Positions 12,301 to 24,300 of a stretch of 64,000 bases of DNA are shown piece by piece (the first letter of the stretch is position 1; every line of letters starts with the position of its first letter). The DNA is from Serilophus lunatus (lineage: Eukaryota; Chordata; Aves; Passeriformes; Eurylaimidae), in contig VXBA01000678.1 in NCBI GenBank assembly GCA_013399895.1, forward strand, positions 62,001 to 126,000. Direction: 5' to 3'. The notes beneath the pieces were generated by a model. It was given only the letters and a program-made list of their open reading frames with translations, was not told the origin of the DNA and did not search any database. The position numbers and the translations under genes are program-made.

Positions 12301-15300
12301 TTAGGTTACCTGGTTTCCACACCAACATAACAGTCCATGAGACAGAGTCAACGCTTACCTGATTTGCGAGCAATTTCCCCTGAGCTTCCATTTTAACAAT
12401 GCAACATTTTCTGCTGCATCCTGTGCTATCCAAGTAGCCCTGAGAAAATTTTAAGTCTTTTAACACAAGATTATGTTTTCAGATTTAGGTGCAAGGAAGC
12501 CTCTTGCTTCAAGACCCACAACATCTGGCATACCAGAATTGCCACCAATCTCATCTGGTAATGATATCTCTCTTCATTGTAGTTCTCCTGACATCTAGGC
12601 AGTCTCTCAAAAGACACAGCAATGCTTTAATAAATGGAGGTCTTATTTTGACTTTTGAATATTAAAGGTAACTAGACACAGAGACCAGTTTTATCTGCTG
12701 CAAATTTTGAGAAATTTCAAAAGAAATATTGGAATGATAGGATTTTTTTTATGTTGGTAAACAATTAGCTAGCTTGTTATGTGGGATGGTTGTCCATTTT
12801 TCTGGTGACAGATGGTGTATGTGAGTATACATATATATTATATGTGGAGGCCCACTATTAGGAATGACTATATATGTTGTAGCATGGCAAATTTGTTCCT
12901 TTTGTCTATCGGATGCAAAAGCATCTCCATAGGTGGAAAAAAGATTTATCTGCTGTTCTTAAGAACAACCCATGAGGATTTAACCATGGGTAAATATCAG
13001 TTACTGATTTCGTTATTGAGCCATTGAATGTTGCTAGAAAAAGATGGAATCAAAGGGACCTGAACAGAAGGATTTCCATTTCTAGAGGCTGAGAATATCA
13101 AGATATCCCAGAGAAATCACTAGGCATGACTTCCTTGCTACCTTGTATGTTTGTAAACTGTCACCAGGTCTTGCCTTCCTGACATCTGAAACCAAGCCCA
13201 AAGCAATGTGCAAAGGCGCACAATGCCAATAGGTACACACAGTGTAGGTTTAACACTGATTTAGGTATAAGGTTGTACATTTGCCCTGTGCAATATTAGG
13301 ATAAAATAGTATAAGGAAATTCTTTCCATGAAGTTACTTGTTCTTCAGTATACAAAGAGATGTTGGATTATACAAGTGTAATTTGTTGAAAACATGGTAG
13401 AATTCTACAGATAATTTCCTTTGGTCTCTTGTTTCCAAGTCTTTCTCTACAGATAGAGAAATTTTCTACACTGTGCTTTATTAGTGCCAGTGACAGTAAT
13501 TTCTGACACATAGAATGAAGGATTTTATTACATGATGGGAAAAGAGAGACTGGATCTTGAATTCTAAATACAAATGCCTGATTCTTAGTTCCCATGTTAC
13601 CACTGCAATAATTCTTAGTAACTTTCAAGGAAATGTAAGGAGTGGTTTGGTGAACTTTTCTGCTGATGTGTTAGCTATTGAGGTTCAAGGAGTACTGTGT
13701 TAGTTGCACCCACAACTAGACAGTTGACTCCTGATTTGATCACTGAGTTGCAAGAAAATGCCAGGAAAAGGTATGTGTGCCCCTCAACATGGGCATCTGG
13801 GGGGCTGTGGACTGGTGCTGAATGTACTGCTGTGGCAAGGCTGAGTGGACATCTCAAGATCATTTCCATGTCTGACCATAGCAACCGGGAAACCAGACCT
13901 GGCATCGATCTCATCTGCTTCACTGGAAACCACAAGGATGGGTAAATAGCCAGCCATTCCCTTCCCTCCCTGATTGCTTTGGCAATGCTTTTCTCTGCAG
14001 CAATGAGCCTCTTCAGATGTGATGACACTCTGAAAAGTGGGTCAATGATGTGGTTGAACCCTTATGGCTACTTATTACAAATTGTTCCATTTGGCAGTTT
14101 CCTGAAGCCTGTTTTGGGGTTCCTCTTGTGGGTTTCTTCTCACACTTTGAAAGACTGCATCATGCTCCTGCAGGGAGTGATGCTGTGACATGGTAGCCTG
14201 GCCCAAGCAGGGCCTTGTCTCCCTTTTTAGAGCTCTGTCTTGATATGACCCATGCAACAGCAGCCTGTCTGAGGACCTGAAGGTGGTTTTTGTGTTTGAT
14301 CTTAGCTACTCGAAGACCAAGGCTGAAGTCCACCACTCCTTCCACTCTGGCAACCCAGCAAACTGTGATGGGTAACTAGCAAAACCCTTCTTTTTCCACT
14401 GTCTCCCATCTATCTTGCTCTCCATCACACCTCCTAGCCCAAACCACCTGGCAGATTTGTCATCTTCTCTGGAGAGTACGAAGACTTGTTGGTGCAGCTT
14501 GGCTTGCTGAAGCACTCGCCTCGCTTGGTCTGCAATTCTCTTGTTCCATCCCAGGCTTTTTCCATTGCTGACAAATGTTTCACAAGTTTCTGCAGGAAGC
14601 ATGTGACGTCTTGCAGAGAGACCACGTTCTTGCACCTTGGCTTCAGCTCCATTCCCTTTCTTCTTTGTGTTTTGGGAGTGGGTCTTGCTTTCTCTGACAC
14701 GTTCAAATACGATGGCATTGTTAAGAGGCAAAACTCAGCTGGGCTGGCATGAGTGGACAGCACAGCAAGTCAGTCACCCTCTAGGGATTTCTGATCTCAG
14801 GGTGCAGCTATTTGTTGCTTCACCACTGACTTTCAAGGCAGCTGGTTGTCTTCTGCCCATGCCTTTATGTTGCCATCACCTGGATTTTGGAATGCTCTGT
14901 CCTGCTGCTGATTTTGAAGTCACAATAGGGTTTTAAGATTGATGCTTCTTTTCAGCTTTGGTGAATCATTGCAAGTTTCTTTAAGGTTCAATATACCAGC
15001 AGCCTTTGGCAGTAACAACATTTCCTGTAGGTGGGGCAACAAATCAAGTTGAGAATTTTCCCAAGACATCCTGTTGTGCTTTTAGACAAAATATTAGTTC
15101 TCTTGCACCTACATTGGGGTAAAGTATAATGCAGAGACGTAAAGGCCATATGTGAAAAGCCATATTCCCTTCGGGCTTTGGATATGGTACTTCGTAAGAA
15201 TGGGTAGAAATGTTTGTGGTGGCAACTTCTTTCACAGTGGCAGGTGTGCAAGACCAGTCGTGTGCCCTGGCAGTAGTTTGTGGCCCATGAGTCAACAAAG

Positions 15301-18300
15301 CATTACGTGAACAGTCTGATAAAGATAAGATCTGAAGTTGTGTGCAAGTTAGAAGTGTCATGAACAATAGTAAGTGGCTTGGCAGTTTTGAAGGTAGCAG
15401 TCTTGCTTTCATATCAACTGAGATATGTCACACACTTCATGGTCTTTTCCAGGAAAGTTACATTCCCTACCTTGCTTTACTTAAAGCCATTTTCTTAGCT
15501 TTCTTGTTCTTACAATGGAGATGTCAGATACTTGTAATTATAACAAAATGTATAAGTTTGGATGGGCTAAAGATATTCCTTTCTCTTTCCCTGTTTGATG
15601 GTGTTGTCACTTTCTATGTTCTTTTATTCTTGCCAATTTTTTCAATTGGATTTTTATCAGTATCTTCATTTCACAAATTTGCTTTCTCTTTGCTTCCCTT
15701 TGTCAAGTTTTCTTGCTGTTTTTCAGGGTTTTTTGCATTCCTACTAACATCATGTGAATTTTACTTACGCCATTTCATCTAATTTTTTTCAGCAGGTTTA
15801 CGTGGTCTTACTCTTTTACATTTCCTTGCACATCAATTTTCTATTTAAAATTCTGCTCATTTTGCAGAATATGTTTTTATGGGTTTTTTTCAGTTCTTTA
15901 TTTTATTACTTGTAATCAAAACCATCGAGTCCATAGTTGTAGGTGATGCCAGGGTGTGATAATTCATGTATTTTTTAAATAATAAGCCGTAATTTTTTTT
16001 CCAGCCTCCCATGACTTTCTTCATGTTACTTCCACTCCCCAAACTTCTGCAACTACAAAAATGTCAGAGCAAGAGACTGGTAAATGGCATTTGTTATATT
16101 TCCTGTCCTTGGTCTTGCTTGATATTTAAGTGGTACTATTCTGATGTTTGTTAGTTGTCCTGTATTTTTAATGTTGCCTTGAGTCATTATGGCTTCATGT
16201 TACTTGTAATAATTGAGAGTGTCAAGAGTTCTAGCCTCCAATAAGCAATCCTGATACCACCTGGCTATTTCAGGCTAATATCATATTACTGAAGGGTTGT
16301 GATGAGGAGAGTGGGGCAGAATTTAACACTTGAAAGGAAACTGCCAGGCTTTGATGAATTTTGGGTTGTGAGCATAAGTTATCCTTTGAGAAGAAAATGT
16401 TTTGCCTTTAGCTAATATGCACATTTGATGTTTGAAGGTGGTTTCCTTTTACAACTTTTTGAAGTAGTGTCTAATATTCAAAAGACTGCAGCAGTACAGC
16501 ATTTTGGTGTTTAAAGTTATTTTTACAGCTACTTCTGCTAATAGTTTATTATATCTTCCTATATATTTATGAAGAATATAGGTTTTTAGGCACAATGTAT
16601 GCATTCATATTTGAGCTTCTCCCAGAATATAGTCATAAAAAATAGTAGGGGGTTGCTGTGAGGTTGTGTGTTTCTGCTCATGCTAGAATGATTTAAGCAC
16701 GTGGAATTTTATTCCCTCAGTGTATCAAACATCATTCTCTTTCTGGGGACCAACAAAGTGGAATTGGGTAAACGAGCATTAACATATTTTGTCACCTGGA
16801 GGTTAGCTTATTACAATGTACATACACTCTTTATGTTTTCTCTAGTCTTATTTGTTCAGTGTCCTTTTAGTTTCTAATCACAGATGAATTTAGTAAACCT
16901 TAGCTTTTATCTGTTACAGATTCACACTGAACACAAACATAATGCAGCTGTGCTAATACTCCATGGGTGGTGCTCACAGTTATCTTGCCTTTGCACAAAT
17001 GCAATGTTTTTGTTTCTTTTTGAAGTTGAGAACTCCATTTATCCAAGGTCATTTTGGCCAAATCAAACTCTCTTCATTAGATAGAAAACTTTGAGCAGTT
17101 AGTCTGGCATGGCTTTACTGTCCTCTGTGGCATTATTCTCCCCAAGCTACCACAGCATTCTCCCTTGATGTAAAGAGTTGGGCTACTTAGATTTCTTATT
17201 ATTTGACCTTCGACTTTAATCAGACATGGGTGTTCATAACATCAAGGGGACCTACTCCAGTTTTTCATGTAACACTGCCCATAGAAATAGAGCATGTTCT
17301 TTTCATGCTGGCTGCATAAATTCTCTCATGAACATGGTGATCTTAGGAATCTGCTAATATTTTTTCATTTGTTTTTTCACTAAAATTTTATTTTCATAAA
17401 TATATAAATATTTATAAATATTTTTATAAAATTTTATTTTTAAGCCATATTCTGCCAAAGGATGATCTGACTCAATCATCCTGTTTCTATTGAAGTATCT
17501 TTGTGGTCATTGGAGAAAAATGTGATCCTTGGGCCAGATACAAATTTGTAGACCATGTTCAGGAAAGTGTTTTGATACCACCTGTGTGAAAATAGTCTGC
17601 ATGCTGTATCAAAATGACATTTCTGCACCTTTTTATTCAAAAGACTTACCTGGAGCACCCAAACTAAAGTGTAGGGAAGAAGGGGTCTCCTGTCAGCTGT
17701 TGCTGTTGAATAGAATTATAAAACCAGATGCAGAGAGCTGGTCTTGTAGTAAATGCCTCAGAATTAGATTTATCAAAAAAAAAAAATCACCTCATGAAAC
17801 AAAGAATGGAGTAGGCTACCACAAATATCAATTGGAAGTTTGTATACAAGGAATCTAAAAAAAATATAGATCCCTTGGACCTGCTAAGGGCCAAAGAGCA
17901 CCTTATCTAAAGATTGATTTCACTTGTTTTTCAAGTTTGTTTTCATATTTGATCTTAGTTACACAGGCATCAGGCCTGAAATTCACTTCTCATCCCTCCA
18001 CAGAAACCAGAGGGAGCATGACTGGTAAATAGCATATCATTCCATTAGCTTTCACAGCCTTTGCTATCACTTCCATTGGCTGTGGACAGTGCTAAGATTC
18101 ATTCAGACACGTTGCTTTGAAAAACTACTTGGTGCTAGGCTTTCCCCCCACCCTCGCTCCCACCCCTGCTCAACTCTGACATTTCTGTGTAATCACAGCT
18201 GAAAAATAATTTACCACACTGATTGAATAACAGAATATAAAATCCTCTGCTAGCTTATGTTGCCTTTCATTTTCTTTCGGTTGCTTCAATTTTCTTTTAA

Positions 18301-21300
18301 AAAATAGATACTTTGATAAAAAGACCAGTTAGAAGAAGAACACCTAGCATGAGCTACTGGAATTGGCTCTACTTTATTTCACACCAGCTTCAGTGTTTAA
18401 GTAACACCTCATTTCACAGTTGAACTTTACAGCTGCTGCCCTCTTGCTTGATCTCACATCCTTGTTGTCTTGAATTGCCCAACAGCTCCTGTCCAAACAC
18501 TACAGCTCTAAAGTCTGTTCACATTTTAACTCTGGATTTTCTTTCAGCTTTTGATGAAAATCAGCACATTTCTTCAAGATCTGAAACATCTGGCATCCAA
18601 GAAATGCCATCAGCTGTACCTGGTAATACCTGAAAAATGTGATTTTTATATAAAAGTTCTCACAGAGATTTCATCCAGCATTTGGTATATTGTTAGTTAA
18701 ATTTAACATGATTCAAAATAATTTCAGAACAGTCATAATTAATTTGCTTTTTCAAATACCAGACTAATTTAGGAAATTTTGTATGATGCTGTAAAACAGT
18801 AATTATTTTCTTCTAATTCTGGTCTACATTCCTGATACATTTACAAGTCTGTGTTGTTGTGCTTGATGTTAATAGGGATGTCTTGTTACATACAGTATCT
18901 TTTCCACCAATTTGCAAGAATTTACTTTTTTTCTTGGTGTAATTTAAACTCCAGAAACAGTAAAAGAAGAAGAACCTTATAAGTTCAGTCTAGCATCAGA
19001 TATTGGATCCTCTTGTCATCGTATTGGGCCATATATCCTTCTCTTTATCCACATAACATAGAAAGGACTTTTAAGTGCCCAATATCTTTGCAGTTACATC
19101 ACCTTGAACAGCAGAACTTGTGTGTTTGCTATCCCAGCAACAGTTAGATTCCTCAGCATTTTAAATCCAGCTTTTCTGTTCAACTCTTAATGAAACACAG
19201 ATAGTTTCACAATTCATATCTAAAGCATGGAGTCATGGAAATACCATCAGTCCAGCCTAGCATTGATATTTCTAGCAAACTGAGTGTTCTTGAATTATCA
19301 AAAGAGTTCCCAGTGTACTTTTGGTGAAATGTTGGTTTGTTTTCCTTTACTCTGGGTATAAGAACAACAGCAAGATAAAAATTCTGCATAAGGTCCTACT
19401 TTTATTTGAGGCAATATATCTGATGTTTAAAATGCTGGATTATGATTTTTCATATTCTAAGTTCACTTTTGCTGTACTAACTGGTAGTATTACCCATAAT
19501 TTCTTTGATCAGTTATATATTACTTAATGTAATAGAATTGTACTATGAAATACTGTGAGGCTCATAATCAAACTTTAGCTTCTGCACTATATGCAGAGTA
19601 TCCTGGTACAAATAGCTACTGTATTACTTGAAGTTATACCACATTATATTTTATATTTACTTTGTTATTATTAAAGTGAATTTCTGTGGTTATTGGTATT
19701 TAAGACATCTTCCTGGTCCATTAAACTGTTAGAAGCAGGGAATGTTGTGTGCAGGAAATTCTCTTTGTAGATTTATTTTCTGTTACTTGTTCAGTTGTGA
19801 TTTTCAAACAGCATAAAAGTTGTTCAAGTTGCAAACCCTGAAGTTGTGTAGAATAATCAAATATATTTCTCATGAAGGAGGACTCTAGCTTTGCTGTAGT
19901 GACAAAATTCTTATTAGGGAGATGGAAGACAGAACAGTGAGTATTGCAAACCCATGTTCAGGGTCCTTTTAAGTAGCTTGAGACTTGATAGTGCAAATAT
20001 GTCTAGGAGAAAAAAGAAATATATTTTTTATTTGGGGATATAAAAGGTTTCACAGCTTTCTGCAGGTTTCCTAAAGAGTCAAGCCAATTTCTTTAATATT
20101 TTTCTTCCTCTAGAGGACAAATGTAATGCTGAGCACAGTAACTCTCCTTTTCTTCTCTTGGTGTACTCTGAATCTGGCCCTCTACTGCAGCCGTCTAAAT
20201 ATTTGTAAATATTCTATAGTATTTCCCTGTGCACTAACAAGTAGGTACTTTCTTTTATGTTTGCCATTTTAACTACTGTGTTCAACACTTCCTGAAATCA
20301 ATGCTAGTAATGGTGTAAGCATTGGCTAGGTAATTCATAAAACTTCTTTGTGGAACTCTTGTTTTTCCCATTTTCAGCAAAAAAAAAAGAAGGTGGAGAG
20401 GACCATAAACAGCCCAAAGCCACAGAGAAGAGTGTAGTCAAACCAATCATTCAAAGGGAGAAATTTCTGAAATTCTTCTGAAATTCTTTCAATCCATTCC
20501 TCCTTCTTTCAATCCATCCCTATAAACCTTTGTTGCATTTTAAAATGATTATATGTGCTAAGACTGGATGAGTCTAATTGAGTTCTTTCAGGACAAGAAC
20601 TTTATATTCAAATTTTTCTCTTTGTTGGTCTATCAAATATGCACTCTTCTACTCTTCCTGTAATATGTTCTTGCAAGTATGATGGCAGTTTCAAAAACTG
20701 ATTCTATTTCCTGAGATAAACTGTTTGACCAATCATCTGTTTGTGTTAAGAATTTGCTCTATGCTTTTGGTTTTTTCCAACAATATATTCATATATGAGT
20801 GAAGAGATTTTTATTGTGATCTTTGATTTCACTGTTGTTATTTATATATCTGTTGAGTAATAACTGGAAAATGAATGTGACTCTTGCTCAGTTTGTCTCA
20901 CAGTGTGGATAGGAGATTCTGTCTGTTTGATGTACTTCATATGTCTTCAGGATAAAAACTTGTAAATTCTTGTAAATCAATGAGCTGCTATTCTATTACA
21001 CACTCCTGTATATTTGGGTTAAGAAAACACAAGCTGTTTTTCTTCTACCAGTTTGCTCACTCTTAATGGAAATCCTTATTAAGTTCACCTGTATGCTTTT
21101 TTGGCAGGGAAGCTATTGTTTGTTTGTTTGTTTTTTTCCCAGGCATATCTTATTTTAGACCCAAAGTTCAGATTTTTAAGTGTGGATGAAGTATATAATA
21201 ATCAGCACTAGTTAACTGTTTTCCAGATTAAATACAAGATATTAATTTCCAAAACTTGACAGTATCTTTGACTTGAGTTGAAGTTCTGACTATATGTTCT

Positions 21301-24300
21301 TTGACTAGTTTTCAATTTTTATTTTGAAAATATTTGTTTAATGCTTGAAAATAGGCTTTGGAATCCATCATTTACTGCAGTTAAAAGGCAGCTCTGGAGC
21401 ACTATGACTGACATTATTGTGTACTAGGAGCAGAGTTTAGCTAGTTGGGTATTTTTTGGTAATATCAAGTGACAAATACTGGATGTATGTTTTCTTTGGT
21501 AGAAAGTGTATACCTGACAAACCACAGCTTAAATATTGATTTATTTGAATGTGATTAAAGTAATGCTTTTATATGTATAGACTGCTGTAACATCTCAAGA
21601 CAGTTTCTATCTCTAATCTTAGCTCTGCCAGGACCAGTCCTGGAGCCCACATCTTTTCCCTTCCTGAAAACTACAAGGATAGTGAAGGGTAAACAGTGAT
21701 TCTATCATAATTTACCTCATTTTGAAAAACTTAAATATGAAAAGCTGTATTTTAATATTTTGTAATTTTCTGCTCTATAGGCTTAGTTCACTAAAGATTA
21801 ACAATCTGCGTTCTACCCTAAGTCAACTAAGCCATGCTTATTTCAAAATAGAATAATGCAAATAGTTATGTAAAGCCCTGAATGTAATATGGACTTCATT
21901 CACCTAAATCTCTGTAGTGACACTGTTTTGAAAAAAGTGTTCATCTCTATTTTCTGAAGGTAGTTTTCTGGTTTAATCTTAGTTACTCAGAGACCAAAGC
22001 TGAAATCTACTTCTCCTTACCTTGCAAGCCAAGGAACAATGGAGGGTAAATATGACATTTTTATTTTTTCTTTTTCCACGACATCATTTGAGTTCATTTG
22101 CATCTGCTTTGAGCAATGCCTGGGTTTGTTAGTGCACTTTAAAACAATTGCCATATTAATGACGATTATGATACTTGAATATAAGCTTTTTTCCATTACT
22201 TTAGAAATCAGTTTTGAAGGGACCAGTGACACAATTTGTCAAAAAATTCCTGTGTGTCTCTAGGTGCAGTTTTCATTTTAAAAATTCTTTCTAGAATGAA
22301 GTATTTCAATATGGCAAAAACACAATTTTAATTCCTATTATAAGTGTGTTATAGATTAGTGTCCCGTAGATTCCTTAGAGTACATACATTATTTTTTCCT
22401 TTATTGTTGAGCACTGAAGTTAAAGCTTGATGAACAGGCATCTTAATAATTGGCTTAGATACAACTTGTTAAGGAATGATGGGAATTATCATATGTCATG
22501 GGGAAAGGAAAGGCCTTTCATGCGAATAGTGAGGCGTTATATAGCCTGTTCTATGTAAAAACAATAATGGGAGTGAAAACAGAAAGACAATACCAGTTTG
22601 CAAAAATTATTGAACTTTTATAGAGGGTTGGAGTTATGGCTGAATATTGATAGGACAATGTACAACCTATTCCTTCATGTTAGAATAATTAGTAATTAGT
22701 GTTTGCAGTTTCTTGGATACCCAGAACATGTCATTCTGCATTCTAAATTCTAAGATGAGTCCTGGCTCCCATGTCCTGACTGCAATTATGGTAATTTTTA
22801 AGTGTTTCAAGGACATGTAAGGAGTACTTTGATGAATTTGACACTTAGGCATTTATTCTGCTGATGGGGGGGCCATTTAGCTACTGAGATTTAAGGAGTA
22901 TTGTGTTAGTTGCACCCACAACTAGACAGTTGACTCCTGATTTGATCACTGAGATACACTGAGACACAAGATAATGCCAGGAAAAGGTATGTGTGCCCCT
23001 CAACATGGGCATCTGGGGGGCTGTGGACTGGTGCTGAATGTACTGCTGTGGCAAGGCTGAGTGGACATCTCAAGATCATTTCCATGTCTGACCATAGCAA
23101 CCGGGAAACCAGACCTGGCATCGATCTCATCTGCTTCACTGGAAACCACAAGGATGGGTAAATAGCCAGCCATTCCCTTCCCTCCCTGATTGCTTTGGCA
23201 ATGCTTTTCTCTGCAGCAATGAGCCTCTTCAGATGTGATGACACTCTGAAAAGTGGGTCAATGATGTGGTTGAACCCTTATGGCTACTTATTACAAATTG
23301 TTCCATTTGGCAGTTTCCTGAAGCCTGTTTTGGGGTTCCTCTTGTGGGTTTCTTCTCACACTTTGAAAGACTGCATCATGCTCCAAGACTGCATCATGCT
23401 CCTGCAGGGAGTGATGCTGTGACATGGTAGCCTGGCCCAAGCAGGGCCTTGTCTCCCTTTTTAGAGCTCTGTCTTGATATGACCCATGCAACAGCAGCCT
23501 GTCTGAGGACCTGAAGGTGGTTTTTGTGTTTGATCTTAGCTACTCGAAGACCAAGGCTGAAGTCCACCACTCCTTCCACTCTGGCAACCCAGCAAACTGT
23601 GATGGGTAACTAGCAAAACCCTTCTTTTTCCACTGTCTCCCATCTATCTTGCTCTCCATCACACCTCCTAGCCCAAACCACCTGGCAGATTTGTCATCTT
23701 CTCTGGAGAGTACGAAGACTTGTTGGTGCAGCTTGGCTTGCTGAAGCACTCGCCTCGCTTGGTCTGCAATTCTCTTGTCCCATCCCAGGCTTTTTCCATT
23801 GCTGACAAATGTTTCACAAGTTTCTGCAGGAAGCATGTGACGTCTTGCAGAGAGACCACGTTCTTGCACCTTGGCTTCAGCTCCATTCCCTTTCTTCTTT
23901 GTGTTTTGGGAGTGGGTCTTGCTTTCTCTGACACGTTCAAATACGATGGCATTGTTAAGAGGCAAAACTCAGCTGGGCTGGCATGAGTGGACAGCACAGC
24001 AAGTCAGTCACCCTCTAGGGATTTCTGATCTCAGGGTGCAGCTATTTGTTGCTTCACCACTGACTTTCAAGGCAGCTGGTTGTCTTCTGCCCATGCCTTT
24101 ATGTTGCCATCACCTGGATTTTGGAATGCTCTGTCCTGCTGCTGATTTTGAAGTCACAATAGGGTTTTAAGATTGATGCTTCTTTTCAGCTTTGGTGAAT
24201 CATTGCAAGTTTCTTTAAGGTTCAATATACCAGCAGCCTTTGGCAGTGACAATACTTCCTGTAGGTGGGGCAACAATGCAAAACAGGAATTTTCCCAAGA

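Larger units (their letters stand above)
13695..15025 (+). repeat. Intragenic duplicated segment, copy 1
   Basis: Nearly identical to 22901-24259 in direct orientation. By eye, from 13771 to about 15016 I see one substitution (gttccat against gtcccat near 14549) and one 18-nt insertion in copy 2. It carries two intact A exons, one fossil C exon and a broken exon. The segment is visibly richer in G+C than its flanks (about half G+C in the line at 14461). Homology continues on both sides at much lower identity. Confidence 0.95.
18623..21622 (+). other. Intron, 3 kb, with fossil and candidate exons
   Basis: AT-rich. It contains the fossil C exon at 19184 and a Lys-rich candidate at 20378. A short imperfect direct repeat (ttctttcaatccatcc-like units) lies around 20470-20520. 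Nothing else coding was found. Confidence 0.65.
22901..24259 (+). repeat. Intragenic duplicated segment, copy 2
   Basis: Direct near-identical copy of 13695-15025; details are given there. Copy-specific changes: an extra 18-nt tandem unit at about 23385 (agactgcatcatgctcca) and a small insertion with rearranged bases at about 22954-22970 inside the broken exon. Homology decays at the 3' end from agtgacaatac (24246) onward. Confidence 0.95.

Noticed and set aside
14306..14763. Minus-strand frames of 141 and 109 codons, repeated at 23540-23997
   Set aside because: They overlap each other and a plus-strand A exon, and occur in both copies only because the DNA was duplicated. No family features; the GC-richer sequence makes long chance frames likely.
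15044..15412. 122-codon minus-strand frame
   Set aside because: No recognisable domain and no supporting structure.
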